From the IMG/VR virus record IMGVR_UViG_3300038696_000455, positions 1 through 49,144 of that record: a DNA stretch of 49,144 bases. The stretch is one strand, 5' to 3'. This document shows positions 35,167 to 44,061 of the stretch, in pieces (position 1 is the stretch's first letter; each line of letters begins with the position of its first letter). The notes beneath the pieces were generated by a model, which was not told the DNA's origin, ran no database searches, and saw nothing but the letters and a program-made list of their open reading frames with translations. This DNA is from a virus. The translations under genes and the position numbers were made by a program.

Positions 35167-36378
35167 TTATCCCTGATCATTCCGGACATAGGTTACATAG
35201 AAATTCTTCAGCATCCGATGCTCCTGCATCCGGTCCCCAAGCGAAAACCCATCCGTCTTAATCGGGGGCTGGAAAATGTCCAAGCCTCGGTCCAGCACGA
35301 TTTTCCAGCCTGTATCCGTTACAATATCGCGCGCATGCGCCGTACCAGACGTGTCAAACGCCCAGCTGAACTCGACCCCGGTGCCGGTACAGGCCGTGGT
35401 TATAGATTCAAGCAATTCACGCTGTCGGGAGATGTTGCCTTCGTCGGGTCCGGTCACCAGATGGACCTTGACCTGATCCTCGGGTGGCTTGCGACGGATC
35501 ACCATCTCGATGAATTCCATCATATTCCGGTTCTGGTAGAAGATGCGGATATAGGGATCCGTCACGATAATGCGGCTGGCCCCATCGATGTAAGGGCCAA
35601 AAAGCTTGTCATAGCTCACGCCTTTACGGTTTTCGGCGAAGACATGATGGCCTTCGGAGACCTCGACCGCAGGTTCATCCCTAGACGCAATTTGAACAGT
35701 CGATTTCACCGCTTGAGCGGCGTCTTCAGACGGCGCTTGCGAGCTGGGCCGAGCATCACCAGCCGTCGACTGATCCTTGGGGTCAAGCGCGGGCTTGAGG
35801 TTATAGAACTGCGGGTATTCCTCTTCCTCCACCGTGGTCACGCGCCGCTTGGCACTGTCTGAACCGACGTAATGGAAATCAACCTCTGGGTATGTGCTGT
35901 CGATGCGCGCCAGCTGGTCCTTGACCCGCTTGCGGCTTTCCATGGCAAGGCGCAGCAGTTCCTCGACTTCAGCTTCGGTTTGACTGCCATCGGGAAAGAT
36001 CAGCTTCAGCAGACCTGACATCGTTTTGTAAATTGCATCCCGATCTCGAGTCGAAATCTTCTCGCTGACCTGAAAGAACTGGTCTGGCCGGTTCGAGAAG
36101 TCTTCTGATCGCAAATGACGCAGGATCTCGGCCAGGTAGTCGACAATGAAGCCATACCCCTTGGTGAACATCTCACCGCGAATGACGTCGATCTCCCAGC
36201 CAGGCAGATAGGCGTGCAGCCGGTCGATGAAGGCGGAATCGTGAAACTGGCTTGGCAGCGCCTCGAAGAGATCGCTGTTCTTCAACATGAAGGGCACATT
36301 GTGGTCGGTATTGCCCACGAACGAGAAGCTGGCCTCCGCGCCCATTTGAATCGCCCCGAGTTTGTCGGAGACCATCAA
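35167..36378 (-). pseudogene. brxL: brxL 3' part, 5'-truncated by the IS element
   Basis: The native part begins at 36346, directly at the IS edge, with MGAEASFSFVGNTDHN and continues LHAYLPGWEIDVIRG, which is the middle of BrxL, the BREX Lon-like AAA+ protein. The ATPase P-loop and earlier N-terminal parts are gone. The C-terminal half retains a MIT_C/phospholipase-D-like domain (VSYDKLFGPYIDGASRIIVTD, RGLDIFQPP). The open frame of 403 residues begins inside the IS (ATG at 36378), so 10 residues come from the IS end. Full-length BrxL is usually about 680 residues. The remnant is likely inactive. The product could still be made from a promoter at the IS end. Confidence 0.88.
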
Positions 36379-36389
36379 CTTAAGTAAGG

Positions 36390-36731
36390 ATGATGGTTAT
36401 GACAAAAAGCAAAATGGCAAATCGCTACTCGCCAGAGGTCCGCGCACGTGCGGTCCGGATGGTGTTTGAACATCAAGGTTCATACGAAACGCAGGCGGGC
36501 GCGATTGCGGCCATTGCACCAAAGATAGGCTGTATTCCCCAAACCCTGCGCGAATGGGTCAAGCAGGCCGAGAAAGACAGCGGTATGCGCGACGGTGTCA
36601 CGACCGAGGAACGGGACCGGATCAAGGCTCTGGAACGAGAGGTTCGAGAACTGCGCCAGGCGAATGAGATCCTGCGCAAAGCGTCAGCATATTTTGCGCA
36701 GGCGGAACTCGACCGCCCACTGAAGCGATGA
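36390..36731 (+). CDS. IS3-family transposase OrfA
   Basis: This 113-residue protein carries an N-terminal helix-turn-helix ([20 protein letters not shown]) followed by a leucine-zipper-like helix ([20 protein letters not shown]). It binds the inverted ends and pairs with OrfB. The start may be ATG 36390 or 36399; the latter is eight bases after AAGGA. A T TTT tract near the end (about 36690) is a possible -1 slip site producing the OrfAB fusion, since OrfB is in the -1 frame and open upstream of its ATG. Confidence 0.93.
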   Translation: MMVMTKSKMANRYSPEVRARAVRMVFEHQGSYETQAGAIAAIAPKIGCIPQTLREWVKQAEKDSGMRDGVTTEERDRIKALEREVRELRQANEILRKASAYFAQAELDRPLKR

Positions 36732-37633
36732 TCGCCTTTATTGAAGATCAGCGCGTTGTCTACGGCGTCGAGTCGATCTGCAGAGTTCTGCCGATCGCGC
36801 CGTCGACATATTACCACCGCCTGGCATGCCTCGCTGATCCGTCCAAAGCTTCGGCGCGGCATCAGCGTGACCGAGAGCTTTGCCCGGAGATCCAACGGGT
36901 CTGGGATGAGAATTACCAGGTCTACGGGGTCCGCAAGGCGTGGCATCAGCTAAAGCGGGAAGGCTATACGCTGGCGCGCTGCACGGTGGAGCGACTGATG
37001 AAACAGATCGGCATCCGTGGTGCCGTGCGTGGCAAGGTGATCAAAACAACGGTTCCTGACACGTCAGCGCCCTGTCCGCGTGACAAGGTGAACCGCGTGT
37101 TCCGGGCGCCTGCACCGAACCTGCTCTGGGTCAGCGATTTTACCTATGTGTCCACGTGGCAGGGCTTCATCTATGTGGCTTTTGTCATCGACACATTCGC
37201 TGATCGCATCGTCGGATGGCGAGTCTCACGATCGGCCAAAACTGACTTTGTTCTCGATGCTCTTGAACAGGCCCTGCATGATCGACGGCCGGTCCAAAAG
37301 AGCGGATTGGTTCATCATTCGGATCGCGGCGGGCAATATTTGTCCATTCGTTACACCGAGCGTTTGGCCGAAGCAGGCATCGAACCATCGGTCGGCAGCG
37401 TCGGGGACTCGTATGATAACGCCCTGGCTGAGACGATTAACGGTCTCTACAAAACCGAGCTGGTCCATCGCCAAGGACCGTGGCGCAACATGCAGGATCT
37501 GGAACTGGCCACCCTCGGCTGGGTCGATTGGTTCAACAACCGGCGCCTGCTTGGACCCATCGGAAACATCCCGCCAGCAGAGGCCGAAGAGAACTTCTAT
37601 GCACAGCGCGACGTGCTCGATATGGTCGCATGA
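36728..37633 (+). CDS. IS3-family transposase OrfB (DDE integrase)
   Basis: This 301-residue protein is the catalytic subunit. The N-terminal part has the HTH_21-like region ([20 protein letters not shown]). The rve core has D137 in WVSDFTYV, D199 in HHSDRGGQY and E235 in NALAETING. The 35-residue D-E spacing is diagnostic. It overlaps orfA by four bases. It appears intact, so the element may still be mobile. Confidence 0.95.
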   Translation: MIAFIEDQRVVYGVESICRVLPIAPSTYYHRLACLADPSKASARHQRDRELCPEIQRVWDENYQVYGVRKAWHQLKREGYTLARCTVERLMKQIGIRGAVRGKVIKTTVPDTSAPCPRDKVNRVFRAPAPNLLWVSDFTYVSTWQGFIYVAFVIDTFADRIVGWRVSRSAKTDFVLDALEQALHDRRPVQKSGLVHHSDRGGQYLSIRYTERLAEAGIEPSVGSVGDSYDNALAETINGLYKTELVHRQGPWRNMQDLELATLGWVDWFNNRRLLGPIGNIPPAEAEENFYAQRDVLDMVA

Positions 37634-37669
37634 AGTGAAGCTATAGGTCTCCGGTAAACCCGGGGCGAT

Positions 37670-40474
37670 TCAGTACCAGGTCGCAGGCTTGCCGATCATG
37701 GCAACGATCTGATCGCGAAAGGGCTCAAGTGCTGCGAGGAACGGATACTTTAACTTTTCGATGACACGCTGGTTCAACTCATCCGCGAGCTTGCGAATGC
37801 TGTCTGCCCATTCGGCCCCCAGAACCCGTGCATCCGACCCGTCGGCAGGCAGGCCGAACAGCTCTTTGTACATGTCCTTCGCGGCCTTCATTTGCGACGC
37901 GGTGAACTCCAGTTGTGGGGTCAGAAGCACATTACCAAGCATATGGCTGTTGTTCAGGGCCCGCGCCAGATCGGCGCCTTCCAGAGAGGTGCCATCCGAG
38001 CGTGCCTCGCATTTGCCCTTTCCAGACAGGCTGGCCGCAAGGCAAAGCGTCGCAACTGTGGGCCAACCATAGGGCTTCGCACCAAAGCGCTCGGTCAAGT
38101 ATTTGGCCGATACTTTTACTCCGGTACGCGCCTGACCCTGAACGTGGTGCAGAACATCCTGTTCAGCTTCGGTCAGCCCAGTCCCGGTGTTTCCAAAAAG
38201 GCCCCCTGTCGGGCTGGCAGCTTTGGCAATGTCGGCCTCGACATAGTTCACGCCGCGCAACATCGTCAGGTTGACGTAAACCTTGTCAACGAGCGCCTGA
38301 AACGCCTTCACAACACGGTCCTGGGGCTCATCACCTCCGATGTCCAACTCGTCACCGCGCACGAAGAGGCGCGCAGAGGCCATCAGCTTGCGAAGCCTCA
38401 GTTCAAGGTCTTTCGCGCGACGTCCATTCTGCTCGCCCTTTTCAAGAATGATCCGGTCACGGCCGGGCTGTGGCGAGCCACTGCGGGATTGTCGGATGAA
38501 CTTGTCGGTTTGGCGAAAGAGCGTCAGATCCCGAATAAATCGGACATCGGGCTGCAGCACGATGGCCAGTTCTTCGCGCCCCATGTTGCGCATGCGAATA
38601 GCCTCGGGGGCTGCGGCATCGTCATTGAAGGGGCTGATGATGTTGATCGAGAGCTCATATTCCCGGCCCAGCAGGTGATCGTCGAGCTTGCGGCTGAAAG
38701 CGTATTCATAGCCCGTCGCCAGATGCTTGACCTTACGGTGTCGAAGGATCGTGTCGAAAGCGAGGGTTTCTAACTCTTTACTGATCTCTGTCGGATCGAC
38801 ATCAAGCGCTTTGATCTCGGCTTCGACGTCCTTCTCTTCATTGGTCAGGAATTCATAAACCTCGCCATTGCGCTGGATATAGGTGTTGCGCTCAAGAACG
38901 CCCAGAGCCTCCTCAATCTTGCGGCGCTGGCCCACTTGATCGGCTTCGAACTCAGAGAGCAGCAAAATGCTGATGTTGCGAACCGACGGTTTGAATTCCT
39001 TGACGTATTTGACAAGGAACAAGGCTTTGAGAACCCGAACAGCGAACGGATCATCAAGGTTCTTTTCAGCGATCTGGATCGACTGCTGAACAGCAGATTT
39101 CAGCGCTGTACGGATCCCCTCGAACATCAGATCAAAGGTTGCAAGTCCCCCAACCGGGCAATCTGCAAGGGCCTTGGCTACCTCCTGGAATACGCCCAGC
39201 ATCGAGCGTTCCCCGACTGAGCTGTGCTTGCCCTCAAAGGCATTGTGCTGCGAGAGTGATGTGATCGCCATCTGGAACAGCGTGTACTGATAGGGTGGGA
39301 ATGGGTAGCTCGCGATGAAATGCTTGCGGTCCCTGTAGTTCTTCAAGCGGATCGAACCATCCGAAAAGTCAAACAATGTCTTGAGGTTGTTCTCTTCCTT
39401 ATCATGCAGATTGCCCAACATGATCTGGGCTGTATCGCTCTTGAACAAAAGACGGCGCTGGATCACCTCTGCCACATCGGCGGAGTTCAGGGGCATGCGG
39501 TTACTGAACCTGGCCTGTATTTTGGAGAAGTCGTTTTCCTGCTGGCTTGTCATATCACCCACCACTTCAGTGATCGCCTGCTGCGCCGTCACGATGATCC
39601 AGGCCTGGCCCTTGCACTTCGTGTTCAGGCTTTCAGCAATGGTCTGAAGGTTGGTCATAAGCTTGATGTTGTCAGCGATGTATTGGCCGACCTCATCCAC
39701 GAAGAAGTTCAGGCGAAAATTTGGAACCTGACGGTCGATCCACGCTTTGACCGTATTGGCGAAGTCCTCGATCGAAACCCGCGTATCCTTTCGGTACTGC
39801 GCAAGAATATCCTTGGCATCAGCAGCATCCGTGCCTGTTGCCTTTGCAAAAGCTGCAGCGATACTGCGCCCCTCGAGCAGAGCCTCTTCCCGACCGCGCG
39901 TCTCCCAGGGTTTACCGGAAACCTCCTGAAACGCTGACTTGAAGGCTTCGAACTGGTTTCTTTCGTCCAGTTGACGCTCAAACTGTGCGATATGGGGCTG
40001 CTTGCCATAATAGCCGCACATCTCGTCAAATACCTTCTGAAACACCGCCAGAAGAGCATCGACGTCAGTTTTCGAGATCACATCGGCCTTCTGGTCGATG
40101 TTAAACAGGATCGACTTTGATGGGATCGACACGGCCTTGCGCAAAGCGCCGGCAAGCATCGGCTCATCCTTCAGCTTTTCGGCAAATATGTCGAAGGCCT
40201 TCACCCCTTCGACTTCGCGGTTTTCCAAAAGCAGGGCCAGCATCTTCAAAAGATGCGATTTGCCTGAGCCAAAGAACCCAGAAATCCAGACGCCGTTCGC
40301 AGTCTCGTAATTGTTATAAGCATCAAGGAACTGCTCAAGCCGCTGCCCGATTTCGCCGGTGATGACATATTCGTCGAGTTCAACCCGGAGGCTCGCTTCA
40401 TCATCAGCCTTGATGACGCCATCAATAGCGCGGTCGACGGGCTTTTCAAAAATATCACGCATTGAAATCGTCAT
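37670..40474 (-). pseudogene. brxC: brxC, 3'-truncated BREX P-loop protein
   Basis: This frame of 934 residues starts MTISMRDIFEKPVDRAIDGV, the BrxC N-terminus. It has Walker A GFFGSGKS at residues 66-73 and a Walker B-like FFVDEVGQY around 260. Intact type I BrxC proteins are about 1200 residues, so the C-terminal fifth is missing. The stop codon is the terminal TGA of the IS, i.e. the last codons read AC TGG TAC then TGA at 37672-37670. The loss of the 3' end together with the pglX/pglZ position makes BREX non-functional here. The remaining ATPase domain could still be expressed from the brxR promoter. Confidence 0.93.
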
Positions 40475-40478
40475 TGTA

Positions 40479-41081
40479 TCAAACCTCGTAGTTCAGGATG
40501 TTGAAGGCCCGGTAATACTTGTCGTCATGCAGGCGCCCAAAGAGATCGAGCGAGGCCCCTGTTGCAAGCGCATGGGTGTAACTGCCCGGGAAAAACAGAA
40601 CTGTCGGCTTGTCTTTTGCTGTACTTTGCAGATTGTTCAGCACGCTGTGCGACCGGATGTAGGGATAGACCTCGCCTACACCCGATAAAAAGATGACGTC
40701 GTGTGGCGTTGCCTCAATGGCTTCCCCGATCCTCGGGATCAGATTGGCTTTGGGGTCCAGCACCGACTGCAGCAGCTCGCGGATTTCACTCTTGTCTGTG
40801 TCGCGTTCGATCTCGAGGATCTGATCCAGAATGCCCCGCTCCTCGAGAATGCCGAGAGACAGGTCGTACAGACTGAGGTCCAGCACCGTTGTCCCTGCAT
40901 GGGTAATCCGCGTCACCAGATCCAGCCGATCCTCATTCATCGACAGCCCCTCTTCCGCCGGATAGGGGCATATAAAAAATGGCACCTCATTGCCGAGGCC
41001 TTGCTTGGTCAGAAACCGCTGGCTGGTAACCACCTTGAAGAGATGTTCTGAACGCTCTCTGCGGCTGGTAGGTTTGTTCAC
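40479..41081 (-). CDS. brxB: BrxB (DUF1788)
   Basis: This 200-residue protein is complete. DUF1788 features are present: RSEHLFKVVTSQRFLTKQGL, then VPFFICPYP and DVIFLSGVGEVYPYIRSHSV, ending PTVLFFPGSYT. BrxB is a conserved BREX core component of unclear activity. It starts with GTG at 41081, overlapping the brxA stop. The next gene, brxC, follows four bases after its stop. With no pglX and pglZ in the window it cannot serve a complete system. Confidence 0.95.
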   Translation of the reverse strand: MNKPTSRRERSEHLFKVVTSQRFLTKQGLGNEVPFFICPYPAEEGLSMNEDRLDLVTRITHAGTTVLDLSLYDLSLGILEERGILDQILEIERDTDKSEIRELLQSVLDPKANLIPRIGEAIEATPHDVIFLSGVGEVYPYIRSHSVLNNLQSTAKDKPTVLFFPGSYTHALATGASLDLFGRLHDDKYYRAFNILNYEV

Positions 41082-41698
41082 GAAGCACCTCCATCATGGG
41101 CAAGCCCCGGAAACAGCACGAGGTCTGCAGGGCACTCCTGCTCGAGCATTGCCCTGAGCCGAGAAGAAACGATGGCAGACTGAATCCTGCGGTTGTCCGA
41201 AATGATACGTGCCTCACGCATCATCCGAAACAAAACTTGCCGAAGTTTTGCGCGGGTTGAGGGGCTGATGCTCGCCAGTCCATCAACCCACTCCGCTTTG
41301 GCGGCAAAGAGGATGTCAAAGCTCTCCAATGGCAGATCGAGCTGAAACGAAAGATAACGCTCGCGCAAGACATCAGTCGCAAATTCACGGACGAAACGAT
41401 ACGCACGGCAGGTGGCGAGCCAAAGCAAGGCGAGTTGATCGCCGCGATCAGCCTCGGTGAGAAGGTAGTCGCGCTCCATATCAGTGAGCGTCGAAAGACG
41501 ATTCACGATTTCGCGCAGGGTGCGGCGCTGCGATGCCGCTTTGGGCAGCGAGGTTGCCCCCTTGGCAAGCGCACGGCTGATTGTTACCGACCATGGCTCG
41601 CCTGCTACGTGCAGCCGCGCGACCGCCAGCGTTTCGTTCAGGAAGAGACCGCCTGTCGAGAACGACATCTTGTAGTGTGACGGATCGGCGCGCGTCAT
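41078..41698 (-). CDS. brxA: BrxA (DUF1819)
   Basis: This 206-residue protein matches BrxA in size, operon position and motifs: MSFSTGGLFLNETLAVARLH, then RTLREIVNRLSTLTDMERDY and LLWLATCRAYRFVREFA. BrxA is a small DNA-binding helical protein of the BREX core. It is overlapped at both ends by brxR and brxB (ATGA type), so the three are co-translated. Confidence 0.95.
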   Translation of the reverse strand: MTRADPSHYKMSFSTGGLFLNETLAVARLHVAGEPWSVTISRALAKGATSLPKAASQRRTLREIVNRLSTLTDMERDYLLTEADRGDQLALLWLATCRAYRFVREFATDVLRERYLSFQLDLPLESFDILFAAKAEWVDGLASISPSTRAKLRQVLFRMMREARIISDNRRIQSAIVSSRLRAMLEQECPADLVLFPGLAHDGGAS

Positions 41699-42570
41699 AC
41701 AGAAGACACCGTGGGTTGGCGTGCGAGCACTTCAGGGTTCAAAAGCACAATTTGCTGATCCTGAGGTCGCCGCGCAGCCGGATCCGTGTCGAGACCGAGG
41801 CGTTTTAATGCATAGAACAGAAGTGCACGGCGCAACGGAATCTGAGCCCGACCATTTTCCATGCCGTAGTCCATCTCGATGGCGCGACGCTGCGTCGGCG
41901 AGAGGTCTGGATGCGGCCCAATCTCGAGCACCACTTCGCTGTGCCAATCTTTGTCGCTTTGCTGGTCGGCCGTGACCGGTGCCCGCTTGCCAATTTCGAC
42001 AATCCGCGAGAGCAGGAAATCCTTGAACACCTGATCGTTCTGACAAAAGGCGCGCGCATGCCAGCGAAAGCCGTCAAAGGCCAGCGCATGCGGCTCGATC
42101 CAGCGCGCGCTGGGCTCTGGCCGTGACATCGACTGGTAGGTCACTTGCAGGGCTGCGGGTTCATGGATTGCGGCCAACACGTCGCGCAGGGTCTCGGGCG
42201 CAACACCGCGTGCAGGGGTTGGCGTCGCGCCATAACCCGGAAACACGCTGATCCAGCTCTGCTCGCGTGAGACCAGACCCTGATCGACGGCACGCAACTG
42301 GGCGAAATAATCCTCGGCGCTGGGCGTGATGAAATGTGGAGTGAAGTTTTTGCCGCGGACATAGGCACGCTGGCTCTTGTCATAGACGAGGTTGCGCTTC
42401 CATTGGTCGGAATAGCCGCTCAGATCGAGCGAGGCCTGCTGAAGCGAGATACCGAACGTTTCCATAAGGTCAGAGCGGTTGATCCGTCCATGCCAAAACA
42501 CCCGAAACTCGATGAACGCGTTGCGCCGCTTCGCGCCCCAGTTCAGCTGTTTGACGTGTTTGTGCGGCAC
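41695..42570 (-). CDS. brxR: BrxR-type WYL regulator
   Basis: This 291-residue protein has an N-terminal winged helix (RNAFIEFRVFWHGRINRSDL), then a WYL domain (ALQVTYQSM, WIEPHALAFDGFRWHARAFC) and a C-terminal dimerisation region (HSEVVLEIGPHPDLSPTQRR). BrxR/CapW-type regulators are autorepressors placed upstream of BREX and other defence operons. They bind inverted repeats at the promoter and may respond to phage infection through the WYL domain. The gene is intact. A perfect palindrome in its promoter is the probable operator. Confidence 0.92.
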   Translation of the reverse strand: MPHKHVKQLNWGAKRRNAFIEFRVFWHGRINRSDLMETFGISLQQASLDLSGYSDQWKRNLVYDKSQRAYVRGKNFTPHFITPSAEDYFAQLRAVDQGLVSREQSWISVFPGYGATPTPARGVAPETLRDVLAAIHEPAALQVTYQSMSRPEPSARWIEPHALAFDGFRWHARAFCQNDQVFKDFLLSRIVEIGKRAPVTADQQSDKDWHSEVVLEIGPHPDLSPTQRRAIEMDYGMENGRAQIPLRRALLFYALKRLGLDTDPAARRPQDQQIVLLNPEVLARQPTVSSV

Positions 42571-42597
42571 ACACTTACCTTCCGATCACTCTTCGCA

Positions 42598-42627
42598 AGT
42601 ATAGGACTAATAATTAGTCCCACGCAA
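42598..42627 (-). promoter_or_regulatory. brxR promoter with palindromic operator in the spacer
   Basis: On the minus strand a -10 box TATACT (42603-42598) lies immediately after the palindrome GGACTAATTATTAGTCC (42620-42604, two perfect 8-base arms around one base). A -35-like TTGCGT follows upstream with an 18-base spacing. Repressor bound here would cover the whole spacer. The start codon of brxR is 27 bases further downstream of the -10 box. Confidence 0.75.
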
Positions 42628-43038
42628 TAAAATGATTCAATCTGAGGAACAGTCGATGGCCGCTAGCATTCCCCACCCGACGAAAGATCCCCACTGACGG
42701 CTTCAAGCCAGAGCAGCCCCGCTGACAGGCAGCAGCACGGGTTGGCAATGCAGGTGCAGTGGAACACACCCGGCCCTTTGCAGCCGTTGGCCACGACGTC
42801 TCAATGCTGCAGTCGCAGCCCGCATTGCTGCCATTCGCTGCATCCGCAAAATAGGGGGATGGTCGAACTTGCAGTTTGCGGTGAAACCAGAAAGCTCGGT
42901 TTCCCGCGATGTGCTTGGTCTCGGCATGGGCTCGGGCACCGTATGCGTGCAACTCACGACGACAATCCAGTATGTCAGAGTTTCTAGGCCAGGTACCGCT
43001 TTTTGGTGGCAGCGATGGGTCCAGAGCCTGTCCGTCTC
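42628..43038. other. Intergenic region between brxR and the stress protein
   Basis: No gene could be supported here. Several short frames exist on both strands but none has a ribosome-binding site or a recognisable family. Sequence resembling a degraded coding stretch is possible at 42700-42950. Confidence 0.5.
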
Positions 43039-43473
43039 CTACTTCACAGTCAGAAACGCACAGGGGGCATCATGCGCGATTTTCTGCGACGTGCTGCCCA
43101 TCAAAAGGCTTTGAATGCCGCCTACGCCACGTCTGCCGGTGACAATCAGATCAGAACCTGTTTCCTCTGCGGCGGCGATTGCCTCTGCTGAAGGGGTGCC
43201 GTTGCGCACGGTCTGACTTGCAGGTTCTAAACCTGCTTCGCGCACCGTAGTTGCGGCCTCAGCCATGACCGCGCGACCGGCCTCAGCGATGGCCTCGTCC
43301 GTCGGTGGAATTTCAACCGCACCGGACCCGACGGCAAGGCCGGTTGTTGCGATTTCTGGCGTGTGAACCAGATGGATCTGGCCATCGTAGTGCTGCGCGA
43401 GATCGCAAGCGACCTTCAACGCTTTTGTGGCATGGTCCGATCCATCTACGGCGACGATAATATTCTTGAACAT
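43039..43473 (-). CDS. Universal stress protein UspA family
   Basis: This 144-residue protein starts MFKNIIVAVDGSDHATKALK. It has the ATP-binding G-2x-G-9x-G-S motif in TGRRGVGGIQSLLMGSTSQK, so it likely binds ATP. Start at 43473 has AGGAAGGA seven bases upstream; the longer frame from 43542 has none. It is a housekeeping-type cytosolic stress protein and looks like ordinary host DNA separating BREX from the right-hand island. Confidence 0.95.
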   Translation of the reverse strand: MFKNIIVAVDGSDHATKALKVACDLAQHYDGQIHLVHTPEIATTGLAVGSGAVEIPPTDEAIAEAGRAVMAEAATTVREAGLEPASQTVRNGTPSAEAIAAAEETGSDLIVTGRRGVGGIQSLLMGSTSQKIAHDAPCAFLTVK

Positions 43474-44061
43474 AATACAATCCTTCCTGTGAGTCGTAAG
43501 GAGTGTAGATGCTTCAGACATAAGTACCTTGATCCAAGTCAATAGCCAATGTTTTAGGTTTTGAGCTGGAAGGCGGGTAAACCTTGCATTGCCGAGAACC
43601 GCGCCCGGTCATCAATCAGAATTGCTTTTTATCGTACGGGAAACAGGTTGCGGAAGGGCGAGGCAATGCGGCGAGGTAGGTTGATGGACCTTGTAGCCGT
43701 TCAGAATGCTGACCTCAAACAACATCGGCCCAAAGCCGACATCTGACCCTTAATCTCGATGCCGCGCTCGCGACCCGCTTTCCTGCCATTCGCTGCGAAA
43801 GCACTACCTCAATCGCAGAAAATTCGTATTTCGCGGGGTATGGGGTATAGTGGGCAATCTGGCCAGCTCTCGCATCCGGCCCTCTAGACACTGCAGTGAT
43901 AGTCAACCATTGTCGAGCTATGTCGATGCCATGTTCATTCGTCTGGATATCTCAGACAAAGGATGTATCATTTTTCTAACAACGATACATAGAACCTGGA
44001 ACAATCTGGTACACAAGACACACCGGTTGTTTTCGAGTCAAAAACCTACAGGCATGTCAAA
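43474..44061. other. Intergenic region with inverted repeat upstream of the right-hand island
   Basis: No gene is supported in these 588 bases. Composition falls toward AT near 43900-44060. An inverted repeat ATGTATC (43963-43969) and GATACAT (43984-43990) with a 14-base spacer lies 72 bases before the next start and may be an operator. Confidence 0.5.

Larger units (their letters stand above)
36347..37672 (+). mobile_element. IS3-family insertion sequence, 1326 bp, intact
   Basis: The ends are TGAATCGCCCCGAGTTTGTC at 36347 and, inverted from 37672, TGAATCGCCCCGGGTTTACC. The 27-bp terminal repeats match at 24 positions. Inside are overlapping orfA and orfB with a DDE transposase. Length, TGA...TCA ends and two-frame layout define the IS3 family. 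The flanks are ATT on the left and GTA on the right, so the usual 3-bp duplication is missing. The element joins the truncated brxC to the truncated brxL. This fits a deletion next to the IS, or recombination between two copies, rather than a simple insertion. Confidence 0.96.

Noticed and set aside
42614-42952. 112-codon minus-strand frame right of brxR
   Set aside because: It reads into the brxR promoter region from upstream, has biased residues and no family; likely degraded or non-coding.
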